From Myxococcales bacterium (GTDB lineage Bacteria > Myxococcota_A > Polyangia > Polyangiales > JADJMO01), in assembly GCA_016709545.1 (NCBI GenBank), contig JADJMO010000007.1:1-64000 (forward strand): a DNA stretch of 64,000 bases, in the 5' to 3' direction. The first letter of the stretch is position 1. The number at the start of each line of letters is the position of its first letter. Position numbers and translations under genes: made by a program. Positions 7,867 to 18,288 of this stretch are shown piece by piece. The notes under the pieces were generated by a model. That model searched no databases, was not told the DNA's origin, and saw only the letters and a list, made by a program, of their open reading frames with translations.

Positions 7867-8654
7867 AGAACCTGCTGTCCGCTGGCCTGGTGTTGCTCGT
7901 GGTGTCCGGCGTGTCCGGGACGGTCTCGGCCGCGGATCTGGTCCCCGACGGCGGCGACCCGAACGCCGCGCCGCCGGTCCCTCCGCCCATGCCCGAGCCT
8001 GGGCAGCCGGGCAGCGCCACCCCGCCGCCCCCGGTGGGCTCCACCGAGGCCAAGCTCGACCAGTCCGGCAAGGAGGACAACGGCCTCGGCCTCAAGCTGG
8101 TCTACATCCAGGCCGACCTCGGCCTCGGGTGGGCCACGCTGGGGGGCACGCTCCCCGAGGGCACGTGGATCGATCGCGCCACGAGCAAGGCCGTCGACTA
8201 CGACGCACACCGTTCCGGTGGCGGCGCGGCCTTCGGGGTCGGCGCGGGTCTCGAGTTCATCACCTTCCAGGTCGGGGCGCGCCTGCGCGGCCTGTCCACG
8301 GGCTCGTTCAACCTCTGGAACATGGGCGGCGAGATCGCGCTCCAGCCCGGCGCGGGGCGGTTCTGGCCCCGGTTCGGCCTCAACGTGGGCTACGTCTGGA
8401 CCGGCGGCTTCAAGGACGAACTCTGCGTCGGCTACTGCAGCTTCCTCGACATCAGCGGCATCAACGTCGGCGCGCGTGGTGGCTTCCAGTACTTCCTCGG
8501 CAAGAACCTCGAGGTCGGCGCCGACCTGACCGCCGACGTGATGTTCCTCAAGCGCGCCGCGGTCAACGGACAGCGCGCCGAGCTCGCGCAGGACGCGCGT
8601 GGCACGGGCTTCCAGGTGGCCGCGCTCGGTCACCTCGGCCTGCACTTCCCCTGA
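7860..8654 (+). CDS. Outer-membrane or periplasmic beta-barrel-like protein
   Basis: 264 residues from a GTG start with GAGGAGG 4-5 bases upstream, inside the end of yacG. Signal peptide LKNLLSAGLVLLVVSGVSGTVSAAD is followed by a Pro-rich linker (PPVPPPMPEPGQPG) and a body of alternating amphipathic strands rich in Gly and aromatics (LKLVYIQADLGLGWATL, RFWPRFGLNVGYVWTGGF, GINVGARGGFQYFLG), ending in ...LGHLGLHFP. A C-terminal Phe-type ending and strand pattern fit a small outer-membrane barrel. A CVGYC pair may form a loop disulfide. Function unknown. Confidence 0.75.
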   Translation: MLKNLLSAGLVLLVVSGVSGTVSAADLVPDGGDPNAAPPVPPPMPEPGQPGSATPPPPVGSTEAKLDQSGKEDNGLGLKLVYIQADLGLGWATLGGTLPEGTWIDRATSKAVDYDAHRSGGGAAFGVGAGLEFITFQVGARLRGLSTGSFNLWNMGGEIALQPGAGRFWPRFGLNVGYVWTGGFKDELCVGYCSFLDISGINVGARGGFQYFLGKNLEVGADLTADVMFLKRAAVNGQRAELAQDARGTGFQVAALGHLGLHFP

Positions 8655-8663
8655 GAGCCGAGC

Positions 8664-9830
8664 GTGGGCCTCGCCGCCGTCCCCGGGCTGGTCGTCGCCC
8701 TCGCCTTCGCCGCGCTCGTCGCGGTCAGCTCGCGCAAGGTCCGTCGCAGCAACGAGCACCTGCGCCTCTCGCAGTGGGCGCTGCTCCTCGTGTTCGGCGC
8801 CGTCGCGGCGCTCGTGGTCCGCGCGCTCGAGACCTTCGTCGTCGAGGTCCTCGTCGGTCGGCAGCGCGTGGACGCGCGCGCGTTCTTCTCCGCCGCCGTC
8901 GCCCTCGGGCTCGTGGGGCCGCTCGCCGTGCTCGGGCAGGTGGCCGCCGCGTGGGGCGCGCTCTCGATCGGCAAGCGCGAGGACGTCGACCCGCCACTCG
9001 TCGCGATGATCGCGGCCGTCGGGTTCACGCTCGGGCGCGTGGTGCTGCTCTCGATCCAGGGGCGCATGCACAGCGGCGTGCGCGCGGCCGTGCTCGGGCT
9101 CGACGAGGTCGCGATCGCCGCGCTGTGGGGCTACGGCCTCGCGCTCTCGGCGGGCGACGGTCGCCTCGGGGGCACGCCGTTCGGCCGCTACGCCTTCGCC
9201 GGCATGCTGCTGCGCGGGACCGCCGAGCTCGTCGTCCGGACCCAGAGCGCCGTGGGTCTCAGCGTGGGGATCGGCGGCGGCGCGGTGCTGGCGATCCTCG
9301 CCGCGATCGGCGTCTACCGGCTCTCCCAGGGCGAGGTCGACGCGCCGACCAGCGACCGCGGCCTCGGGCACGTGGGCCGCGCCACCCTGACCGAGCTCGC
9401 GCGCGCCGAGCTGCGCCGCGGACGCATAAGACCTCTATGGATCCTCGTCGGCACCCTCGGCAACGTCGGAGGGATCGCGCTCGGGCTCCTCGGGGCCGTG
9501 CTCGTCGGGAGGAGCGCGCACATCGACTTCGGCGAGATCGACCGCGCCGGCCCCGCCGCCGAGTACGCGGGGCTCATCCTCGTGCTCGGCGTCGTGGTGT
9601 CGTTCCCGGTGAGCGCGGCGCTGGTCGGGCTCGCGAGCGGGGGGCGAGACGCAGAGGGGAGTGCGCACGTGCTCGAGGCGGGCATCGCGGCGATGCTGGC
9701 GCTCGGGGCGCTCTTGCTCGCCCTCGGGGTCGTCGCGCCGGTCGCCGTCGCGGTGGCGGCGGCGTGCGCGCCGGTCGTGTTCACGCTCGCGGGGGTCGGC
9801 GCGTGGATCACCGCGGGTCGGAGGGTGTAG
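8664..9830 (+). CDS. Polytopic inner-membrane protein
   Basis: 388 residues, GTG start 9 bases after the preceding stop. About ten hydrophobic segments are visible (for example VPGLVVALAFAALVAV, WALLLVFGAVAALVV, VGLSVGIGGGAVLAILAAIG, VVAPVAVAVAAACAPVVFTL) with short polar loops, so it is an integral membrane protein. No transporter or enzyme motif is recognisable. It sits in a forward cluster with a beta-barrel-like protein and an alpha/beta hydrolase; co-transcription is likely from the spacing. Confidence 0.8.
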   Translation: MGLAAVPGLVVALAFAALVAVSSRKVRRSNEHLRLSQWALLLVFGAVAALVVRALETFVVEVLVGRQRVDARAFFSAAVALGLVGPLAVLGQVAAAWGALSIGKREDVDPPLVAMIAAVGFTLGRVVLLSIQGRMHSGVRAAVLGLDEVAIAALWGYGLALSAGDGRLGGTPFGRYAFAGMLLRGTAELVVRTQSAVGLSVGIGGGAVLAILAAIGVYRLSQGEVDAPTSDRGLGHVGRATLTELARAELRRGRIRPLWILVGTLGNVGGIALGLLGAVLVGRSAHIDFGEIDRAGPAAEYAGLILVLGVVVSFPVSAALVGLASGGRDAEGSAHVLEAGIAAMLALGALLLALGVVAPVAVAVAAACAPVVFTLAGVGAWITAGRRV

Positions 9831-9841
9831 CGTCTCTCTCG

Positions 9842-10921
9842 ATGCTCGCCGCGTTCGCCCGCAAAGCCCTCTCTCCCCTGCTCGTGTCGGCGGGTGCCCG
9901 CTTCGACGTCGCCGCGGTGCGCCTGGCCCAGGAGGTCAGCAAGCGCGGGAGCCGGCGCGTGCAGAGCGTCGACGATCGGCTGCACTACCTGGACGGCGTG
10001 GCCGCGCGCTACGCCGACGTGGACCCGGCGGCGTTCTACCCGGCGCCCGCGCTGCCCCACGTGCGCGAGCACCACGTGCGCCCGCTGGCCCTCGGCGAGG
10101 TGGTGGATCTCACCTACCCGAGCGGCTTCCACCCGCACGACCCGGCGCAGGCCGAGCGGTTCGCGAAGTGGCGCGCCAACCACTTCGCGCACGTGCGCCT
10201 GTTCCGCGGCAAGCGACCGGGTCGGCCCGTGATCGTCTGCATCCACGGATACCGCGCCGGTGCGTTCGGGTTCGAGGAGCGCTCGTTCGCGGCGGAGTGG
10301 CTCTACGGGCTCGGGCTCGACGTGGCGCTGTTCACGCTGCCATTCCACGCGCTGCGCGCGCCGGAGGGGCGCAAGGGCGCGCCGCTGTTCCCCACGGCCG
10401 ACGTGGGCCGCACGATCGAGGCCTTCGGGCAGGCGATCCACGACCTGCGCGCGCTGATGGCGCATCTGCGCAAGGACGAGCCCGCGCGGGCCGTCGGCGT
10501 GATGGGCATGAGCCTCGGCGGCTACACGACGTCGCTGCTCGCCACGATCGAGCCGTCGCTCGCCTTCGCCATCCCGTTCATCCCGCTCTCCGACATGACC
10601 GACGTGGTGGTGCAGCACGAGGCCCTGCGCGGCACCGCGGTGCCCGAGTCGCTGGTCACGGCCGGCAAGCGCGCGATGAACCTGGCTCGGCCGCTCGCGC
10701 GCGCGTCGGTGCTGCCGAGCGACCGCGTGCTGGTCATCGGCGCCGAGGGGGACCGCATCACCCCGCGCACCCACGCCGAAGCGCTCGCCGCGCACTTCGG
10801 CTCGGAGATCGTGTTCTTCCCCGGCGCGCACCTCCTGCAGTTCGGGCGGGGCGAGGCGTTCGGGCGCATCGCGCGGTTCCTCGCGGCGCGCGGGCTCGTG
10901 GGCGGCCGCCGCAAGGAGTGA
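9842..10921 (+). CDS. Alpha/beta hydrolase
   Basis: 359 residues. The hydrolase core begins near residue 120: RPVIVCIHGYRAGAF (oxyanion region HGYR), then helix-strand LGLDVALFTLPFH, nucleophile elbow GVMGMSLGGY (Ser in G-M-S-L-G), acidic residue in VIGAEGDRITP, and catalytic His in FFPGAHLLQFGRGE. All three triad members are present. The N-terminal 110 residues form an additional domain and lack a signal peptide. Substrate cannot be told; the lid region and HYD-type start point to esterase/lipase-like activity. It precedes purE by 13 bases. Confidence 0.85.
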   Translation: MLAAFARKALSPLLVSAGARFDVAAVRLAQEVSKRGSRRVQSVDDRLHYLDGVAARYADVDPAAFYPAPALPHVREHHVRPLALGEVVDLTYPSGFHPHDPAQAERFAKWRANHFAHVRLFRGKRPGRPVIVCIHGYRAGAFGFEERSFAAEWLYGLGLDVALFTLPFHALRAPEGRKGAPLFPTADVGRTIEAFGQAIHDLRALMAHLRKDEPARAVGVMGMSLGGYTTSLLATIEPSLAFAIPFIPLSDMTDVVVQHEALRGTAVPESLVTAGKRAMNLARPLARASVLPSDRVLVIGAEGDRITPRTHAEALAAHFGSEIVFFPGAHLLQFGRGEAFGRIARFLAARGLVGGRRKE

Positions 10922-10934
10922 TATCGGGGCTCCC

Positions 10935-11444
<510 letters not shown>

Positions 11445-11483
11445 ACCCCGACCGGAGCGGTCCGTTCCCTTCTCCGAGAGGGA

Positions 11484-11666
11484 ATGACGATGCAAGAGCC
11501 CCACGACGACGCTCCTGGCACCTTCGGTCCCATCCTGGATCTCGCGGTCGCCACGATCGCGGCGAGCGCGAACGCGTTCACCGGGACCCGCATGCCGTTC
11601 TTCACCGTCGACGAGCTGCGCCGCGTGGAGATGATGCTCTGCGAACCGCCGCGCGACGGCGGCTAG
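11484..11666 (+). CDS. Small hypothetical protein
   Basis: 60 residues, 39 bases after purE. GAGAGGG lies 1-7 bases upstream, better placed for the second ATG at 11490. The sequence (PILDLAVATIAASANAFTGT, then DELRRVEMMLCEPP) has one amphipathic helix and no signal or membrane segment. Conserved-looking acidic and hydrophobic spacing and a good RBS make it plausible, but its size keeps confidence modest. Its stop overlaps the convergent gene by four bases. Confidence 0.5.
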   Translation: MTMQEPHDDAPGTFGPILDLAVATIAASANAFTGTRMPFFTVDELRRVEMMLCEPPRDGG

Positions 11667-12112
11667 AACGTCCCGCTGAGGCCGATCCCGGCGAAACCCT
11701 TGCCCACGACGGGCGCGACTTTCACCTGGGTGTCCGAGACGAGGACCTTCTTCTTGGACGACAGGCCCACGATGAGCAGCGGCAGGCCCACGGCGGCGAA
11801 GACCCCGCCGAACACGAAGCTCATGCTGGAGCCCGCGTGGCCGGCGGAGCCCTGGTAGGTGGGGTCGTTCGCGCGCAGCGCGGCCGTCTTGTCGCGCTCT
11901 TCGCTGCGCTGCCCGAACCCGTACGCGACGAAGCCCGCCCCGATCCCCGTGAGCACGGCGCCGCTGATGATCAGGCCGAGGCGCGGGCGCTCCTCGACGT
12001 GGTAGCCCGAGGGCACCGGCTGCTCGGGGTCGTAGGAGAGCGTCTCCTGCGCGAACGATGGCGCGGTGGTGGCGAAAGTGGCGGCCGTCAGCAAGGAGGC
12101 GAGCAAGCGCAT
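11663..12112 (-). CDS. Secreted protein with two C-terminal transmembrane segments
   Basis: 149 residues, starting at the ATG that gives signal peptide RLLASLLTAATFATTAPSFAQ; the 39-codon upstream extension is Arg-rich and unlikely. After an exported linker (YDPEQPVPSGYHVEERPR) come two hydrophobic helices (LGLIISGAVLTGIGAGFVAYG and SFVFGGVFAAVGLPLLIVG) and a short tail. This 'signal, linker, two helices' layout is common in uncharacterised myxobacterial envelope proteins. It probably sits in the inner membrane with the linker in the periplasm. Function unknown. Confidence 0.7.
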   Translation of the reverse strand: MRLLASLLTAATFATTAPSFAQETLSYDPEQPVPSGYHVEERPRLGLIISGAVLTGIGAGFVAYGFGQRSEERDKTAALRANDPTYQGSAGHAGSSMSFVFGGVFAAVGLPLLIVGLSSKKKVLVSDTQVKVAPVVGKGFAGIGLSGTF

Positions 12113-12294
12113 GCGAGTCGCCAAAGCAACCCGCGAGCCACGCCTCGGCGGGCCCATTTGCCCCGGCACACCACGGCAGGTGTGGCGATCGCGCGTCACC
12201 TCGGCGCGGAGGCATCGTGAACGGCGCATCTCGCAGGGGATGTGGGCACCGATCCCGCCTTGCCTCCCGGGCTCGTCGCCTCCATGGTGAACAG

Positions 12295-12657
12295 GTGAGC
12301 ACGGGCATCTCCACCACGCGTTTCCGCGCCCTCCGGGACCCGCGGCTCGTGGTGCCGTTCCGTCGTCCGGGGGCGGTGCCGCCGCAGCCGCTCGCCTCGC
12401 TCGACGAGCTCGTGTTCGCGAAGATCGACGGCCACCGCACGCGCGAAGATCTCTCGATGCTCATCATGGTGAGCGACGTCGAGATCGCGCGAGTGCTCGA
12501 CTCGCTCGAGGCCCGCGGGCTCGTGGTGGTCGACCGCGGCGGGCCCGACGCGCATGGCGACGCGCCGTTCGACGGCGGCGCGCTGCACGAGGGCGAGATC
12601 GACGACGCGCTCTCGCTGATGGACGACTCGTTCGACGGCGCGCTCGGCACCCGCTAG
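12295..12657 (+). CDS. Small protein with winged-helix-like segment
   Basis: 120 residues from a GTG start. The central part (LDELVFAKIDGHRTREDLSML, then VSDVEIARVLDSLEARGLVVV) resembles the 'D/G...L......e....l..L...G.l' layout of winged-helix and PqqD/DUF4388-type C-terminal domains, in which an early helix pair is followed by the recognition helix and a 'GLV' strand. The tail is acidic (DDALSLMDDSFDG). A regulatory or adaptor role is likely, but no DNA-binding signature is certain. The RBS is poor. Confidence 0.55.
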   Translation: MSTGISTTRFRALRDPRLVVPFRRPGAVPPQPLASLDELVFAKIDGHRTREDLSMLIMVSDVEIARVLDSLEARGLVVVDRGGPDAHGDAPFDGGALHEGEIDDALSLMDDSFDGALGTR

Positions 12658-12664
12658 CGCGCGC

Positions 12665-12757
12665 TCACTTGCAGATGGTGGCGGTGAAGGTGCCGGCGAC
12701 CTCGAAGCGATCGAGCTGTTTGTAGCCCTTGGGCTGGGACGCCGCGGCGAGCGAGAA
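12665..12757 (-). pseudogene. C-terminal remnant of an exported-protein gene
   Basis: A 30-residue open end on the minus strand (RAFSLAAASQPKGYKQLD followed by RFEVAGTFTATICK and stop) reads like the C-terminus of a real domain, with 'FEVAGTFTAT.C' typical of a final beta hairpin. Upstream the frame degenerates into Arg-rich noise, so the rest of the gene appears lost or frameshifted. It is adjacent to other broken genes. Confidence 0.35.
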
Positions 12758-12833
12758 TGCGCGCCCAGTCGTCCTCCGAAGTTCGCGCGGTCGTCTCCGC
12801 GCTCCGGGCGTTCGTACCGACCGACCGCTCGGC

Positions 12834-13711
12834 ATGGCCGTCGATCACGACTCTTGGTCGGCACGGGATCACGAGCTCGGTCCACCTTCGCCGGCTGGGT
12901 GGGGGAGGATGGTCCAGCCGAGGCGCTCGACCCCCATGGCGTCCCTTGGTGGCGGAGAGCGTTCGCCGTGCTCTACGAGCAGGATTCGCGGGAGGGCTAC
13001 CTCCTCGCGCTCGGAACACTCGCGGAGCCCCGCCTGCTCGAGGTGGTCGGGGACATCGAGGGCTACGGTCTCGAGTACGGCTGGCCCCCCCGAGTTACAC
13101 CCTCGGTGATCCCCGGCGGCAGCGCCTGTCGGAGGCCTACGGTCGCCTGACGCGGGCGAGCTACCGGCTCGCGTCGGCGAAGGGACTGGGCGCCGAGGCC
13201 GCGCGGCTGCTCGAGCAGCCCGGTTCCCGTCAGAACCTCGCCCCGGTCTTCGCTGCGTGGGTCGAGACTGGCGCGGGCGCCCTGCCCACCAGGGGACGAG
13301 CGCTTCCGATCGCTGCTCGCGGGACGAGACTTCGAGAGCGCGCGCATCGCCTTCGCAGCGTTGACCGCCGAGCGTCGCGCAGCGATCGCCGAGTCTCTCC
13401 GCCTCGAGGTCAGCGTGCTGGCCGACGGCGCCTACTTCGGCGGGTTGTGGCAGCTGGCAGATCTCTGCCCGTCGGACGAGGTGCGCAAGGCCGTGCTGGA
13501 CAAGCTCGAGCAAGGCCTGGGCGACGTGGTCCAGCTCTGGGCGAGCGACGACGATGTCCCGCACCGCGGGGGCGCGGTGGAGCGACTGCTCCCCACGGTG
13601 GCCGGTCTCGAGCTGGCAGGCGCGTTGCGCGCGCTCGTGACGAAGATGGGCAAGAAGAAGGACCTCGGCGCCCGGCGGGCCTTCCTGGGCGCGCTGCTCG
13701 AGCGGCTCTGA
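12834..13711 (+). pseudogene. Unknown gene broken by several frameshifts
   Basis: Three consecutive pieces in different frames together make one plausible protein of about 292 residues: WVGEDGPAEALDPHGVPWWR to about 13,088, then YTLGDPRRQRLSEAYGRLTR to about 13,290, then RSLLAGRDFESARIAFAALT to the stop at 13,711. The first switch falls in a seven-C run at 13,085-13,091 (restored by one extra C) and the second near the GGGG at 13,292 (restored by dropping one base). A further shift near 12,880 is needed if the start is the ATG at 12,834. The pieces are helical with no signal peptide. I recognise no family. Confidence 0.55.
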
Positions 13712-13752
13712 TCGCTGGTCCGGCTTGCCAGGCGGTCCCGACGAGATCGGCG

Positions 13753-14918
13753 TCAACCTCGCACGACGAGCGCACGCCGCGTCGTCGAGCCGCTCTTGTC
13801 GAGCAAGCGCGCGACCTGGTTGGCGATCGTCCGCACCGACCGGTTCCGTCGGCTCGCGATTTCCGCGTTCGACAGTCCGTCGACCAGGAGCGCCAGCACG
13901 GCTTGCTCCGCTGCCGTCAGCGCCTCCTTCGAGAGCTCGTGTCGCGTCGGGTGACAGAGGATCGCGGCGATTCGCAGGAGCTCCGCGCGGCTCGCGAGCC
14001 CCAGCTTCGCGGTCGCGCGCGCCAAGCGCGAAGAAACGCGCGACGCTGAAATGCCGTGACCGTAGGCGATGAGCTCCCCGACAGTCCTCGCGCCGCGTCC
14101 GACACGACGGAGATCTCACCTCGCGTCAGCGCGCGCATCGGCCGCCGCTCCGCCCGGTTGTCGAGGACGAGATAGTAGCGCTTGCCGCCATCGAAGCGTT
14201 CGACGAGGCTCGCCCGACCGTCGACCAGAGTGGTCCAGAGCTCGAGTGCCTCTGGTGTTCGGCGGGTGCGCCGGCTGCGGGCACGCTCGATGCGGCGCGC
14301 TTGCACGACCAGGCGCTCACGCGCCGGGGCTCCGGGCTCGAAGTGGACGATCTTCCCGCTCGGGTCGAGCACGGCACGAATCGTCTCGGGCCGTCGTCGG
14401 GCCCGGAGCGCCGCCTCGACGTGGAGCGCTGCCCGCGTGAGCAGGTCCGCCTCCGCCCGCCCGACCGAGATCCGTGCTGTGCTCCCGGCGAAGATTACAG
14501 TCGACTCGCCAGGCACCGCGCTCACGACGGTACCGAGCGCGTCGGCGATGCCGGCGTATGCGCGGTAGGTTTCCATCATGCGTCGCGCGGATGGCGACAC
14601 GCGTCGGTCGAGGCTGGAGTGCGTGTTGACGATGCTCGGTGGGAAGAAGAACGCGTCGACGGCGGCGGGATCCGCTCTCAAGGCGTCGGTCAGCGCCTGG
14701 AATCCGAGGTTACGATACATCTCGCCCGCATAGAAGCGAACTACTGGCTCGCTGCCCTCGCAAAATGCGGCGCTCATGACGGAGACCGGCCCCGCGAGCA
14801 TCACCCCGCGAAAGGCGTCCAGGACGCCGCTCGCCCCTCCCTCGTCCGTCTCGGTGGTGGGATACGCGGCCTCGGCGATACGCACCCAGTCGGCCTTGGT
14901 GTCGAGAATGGAACTCAC
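13753..14918 (-). pseudogene. LuxR-type regulator with two tandem HTH domains, one frameshift
   Basis: From a GTG at 14918 the frame encodes a roughly 250-residue sensor-like domain (VRIAEAAYPTTETDEGGASG, later FEPGAPARERLVVQ), then a first HTH (EISVVSDAARGL). The frame breaks at a four-C run (14,076-14,079). Adding one base there restores ELIAYGHGISASRVSSRLAR and a second HTH (LTAAEQAVLALLVDGLSNAE, then RRNRSVRTIANQVARLLDK). The restored length is exactly 388 residues. HTH 2 is a canonical LuxR/GerE domain; HTH 1 keeps the fold but has GHGIS in place of the usual turn. Whether the break is real or a sequencing error is open. It is convergent with the broken gene to its left. Confidence 0.65.
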
Positions 14919-15050
14919 GCAGCCATCATCGTAGGGGATCCACACGCGTCTCGATCCATGACGAAACAAATGACCATGAGTCGCCGATCTGGACTGACGA
15001 GCAGACACCTATCCCGACGCCTCACGGATTCTACGACTTATGCTCCGAAG

Positions 15051-18000
15051 CTACCTCGTGGCCGAACGCCGCCTCGAGATCGTCGCGAGCGCCAGCAGCA
15101 GGGCAACCGCGCCGACGTGGTTGGATCTGCGACCGTAGGTGCAACCGCCCTCCTCTCCCGAGCCCGCTTCGGACGCGACGCACTTCGAGCTCGCCAGATC
15201 GCAGACACCACCCAGCGCGCAGTCCTCCGTCGTCGCGCACTTCTCGAGAAGTCCCGGCAGTGCCGCAGCGGTACGGCGTGCACTTGGTCGGAACGTCGTC
15301 GCGCGAGATCGATGTGACACCATCCTTCCCGCAGCGCACGCCACGCGCGACGCAGGTGCTGCCCTCGCACCGAAAGTCCTTCGCGCACTCGGAGTCGGCG
15401 GCGCATGCCGTGAGGCATCCGCTCGTGCCGCATGCGTATGGCGCGCACGACACCGGCTTCGTGTCACGGCACGCTCCGGCACCGTCACACGACGTCGCGG
15501 GGCTGAACGTCGATTCGTCGCAGCTTCGCCGTGCGGCAGATCGTCCTGGCGCCGCTCTTTACCCTGAGCAGATCGTGCGGTGTTCCGGGAGGCCGTCGCA
15601 CTCCCGCGCGGCGCACGGATTGCTGCCCCCGCCGTCGCAGGCGGCTCGTGCGCCATGCGGCGTGCCCTGCACCGGCGAACACGTGCCGGCCGCGCCGGCG
15701 ACGTCGCACGCCTCGCACTGACCGTCGCAGGGGCTCGAGCAACACACGCCGTCGGCACACACGCCCGAGGCGCACTCGGTCGCAGCAGCGCATGCCGTCC
15801 CCAACGTCTTGCTGCATGTCCCCTTGCCCGTGAGCGCGCACGAACTGCCGGTGTCACAGCTCGCGACGGCGCAACAGACACCGTCGACGCAGTGACCAGT
15901 GCTGCAGGCAGACGGCGAGGTGCATGCGGTGCCGAGACCCTCCGCCGGTGTGCACGCCCCTCCTTTGCAGTAGTGACCGGCTGCGCAATCGGCGGTGCTC
16001 GTGCAGACCGTCTTGCACACCACCGTTCCGCACGCGTACGCGCCGCAGGGCTTCGGCACGTCGCCGCACTTGCCAGCGCCATCGCACGCATTGGCGTGCG
16101 TCTCAGTGCCCCCGACACAGGCGTTCGCGCTGCACGAGACGCTCGTCGACGCGTATCGGCACGCGGTGCGATCGACGCCGTTGCACGCGATGCCGCAGAC
16201 GGTGCCGCCGCCGACGCCGACGCAGGGAGCCCGGCCTCCGATCGGCGCTCCGACGACGGCCTTGCAGGTGCCGACCGAACCAGCGGTGTTGCACGCCTCG
16301 CACTGCCCGGTGCACGCGGTGTTGCAGCAGACGGCGTCGACGCAGCTGTTGCTCGCACAGTCCCGCGCCGACGCGCAGGCGGCCCCGAGCCCGAGGCGCG
16401 GCACGCACTTGCCACCACTGCAATAGTGCGTCGTCGCACACTCGGTGCTGCTCGTGCACGATGATGCGCACGTCGAGCCCGCGCACGACACGTACGGTGC
16501 GCAGGTTCGCGAGCCACGTGGCGCCGATGACCCGACGGCCGTGCAGGTCCCGAGCGACCCCGCGAGGTCGCACGCCATGCACGACGACGTGCAGGAGCTG
16601 TTGCAGCAGTACCCATCGACGCACAGGCCCGACGCACACTCGCCAGGACTCGTACAGGTCGCGCCGTTCGCCATCGGCGAGTAGATCTCCACCGTCGCAA
16701 CCGCGGTGTTGGACACAGTCCCACCGGCGACGAGAACGGCGCCGGACGGAAGCAGAGCGGCCTCGGGCGAGTTGCGGGACACGGACATCGACCCGCCGCT
16801 CGTGAATGTCGACATGCCGGGATCGAAGACCGATACGATCGGTGTCGTCGCAACGACACCGTAGCCGCCGAGTGCTACCGCGCGCCCGCTTGGTTGGAGC
16901 AGCATCCGCAGGTTCGATCGCGCACCGATGATGTCGCCGACGGCAGTCCAGGTGTTGGTCGACGGGTTGTACATCTCCGCCGTGACGCCCGGGCCGGCTG
17001 CAACGAGCACGTTTCCAGACGCGAGGCGCACCGCCGCGTGTCCGCTGCGCTCCGCCGACATCGACGCGACGGTCGTCCACGACCCGCTAGCGGGATTGAA
17101 GATCTCCGCGGAAGAGTGACCGGAGATGGTCAGGTCGGTGCCGCCGGTCACGAGAACGCGCCCATCAGTGAGCAGCGTCGACGTATGACCGGTCCGCCGC
17201 GCCGACATGCTGGCGACCGCAGACCAGCTGTTGGTCGCGGGGTTGTAGACGAGCGCCGCGCTGAGCGACGACGATGACGTTATGAAGGTGTTGCCTCCGG
17301 TCAGGAGGACCCGGCCATCGCCGAGGAGGGTCATCCGGTGCCCGTTGATCCAGCCTGCCGAAGTGACCGCTCCCGCGACGGACCAACTGTTCGTGCTCGG
17401 AGTGTAGAGATCCGCCGTGTTCGTCGATCCGCCCCCCGAGATGAGCACGCGGCCGTCGGCGAGCGCAACGGCGGTATGGAAGGCGCGACCGCGCAACATC
17501 GTCGCAGCCGCGGACCAGGAGTTCGTCCCCGAATCGTAGATCTCGGCCGTCGTCAGGGACGCGGTGGTCGGCCGACTGCGCCCGCCGGCGGCGAGATACC
17601 TGGCAGAGCCGATCGGCGTCAGTGTGAAGTCCTCGCGCGCGGTCAGCATGTTCGGACCCATCGACCATGCTGGATCGAGGATCAGCGGATACTCGAAGGC
17701 TGAGTCGGGGATACGGGCGGTGAGGAGCGTGTCTTCACCATCGTGGGCGAGCTCCGCCGAGACGTCGTGGCGCACACCCCGCGCGTCGACGACGAACATC
17801 TTCTCGAGCGCGATCGAAACACGCCCGGCCTGGTCGACCAGCTCGACGTTGCCCTCACGTGCGCGCAACGTTGCTGCGCGCGCATGGAGGCGATAGTGGA
17901 ACACGCGCGGCGCGGCTGATGACCACAGCACTCGCAGTTCCTCGGCGCGATCACGCTCGTGGTAGAACACGGCCGTCTGGCTCGGGAGTTCCGCCGTGAC

Positions 18001-18288
18001 GCGATCCGCCTCGCGGGTGACCTTTGACGCGTGGATGGTGAGTGGCTCGATTTCGAGCGCAGCGCCGCTCGGGTGGCCGACCGTCCACCGAAGCGTTGGA
18101 TCGGAGGGCAATACCGTGCGCAGCACGCCACCGCCGCCAATCGCGCGATCGAGGCTCGAACGAAGCAGGTCGTGGCTGCGAATGAGCGCGACCGCGTCGT
18201 GCGAAGCGTGCCCATCTCGTTCCGGCGCCGGCGCGCTCGAGGTGCAGGCGGCGACCAGTGCCCCAGCGAATACGACTACACGCTTCAT
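15051..18288 (-). CDS. Giant surface protein B: Kelch propeller, Cys-rich modules, MYXO-CTERM (frameshifted)
   Basis: Starts at the ATG 18288, within the stop of gene A (ATGA). Lipobox signal VVVFAGALVAAC; about 200 residues of beta domain; then Kelch-like repeats (NTWTAVGDIIGARSNL, GRVLVTGG...); then Cys-rich modules of the form C..GECASGLCVDGYCC...C...CMACD; then a Cys-rich tail and the anchor GGCTYGRRSNHVGAVALLL followed by ISRRRSATR. The open frame stops at 15,559. The tail is recovered by three single-base corrections: one G missing next to CCC at 15,562-15,564, one extra base near 15,520-15,526, and one extra base at CCC 15,253-15,255. With these, 3,238 bases become 3,237, an exact 1,078 codons. 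As sequenced, only the part to 15,559 is in frame. Confidence 0.75.

Noticed and set aside
12654..13019. OmpA-like look of a minus-strand frame (VVIDGHAERSVGTN)
   Set aside because: Only one short match, without the LSxxRAxxV block; the same DNA is also explained by the broken plus-strand gene.
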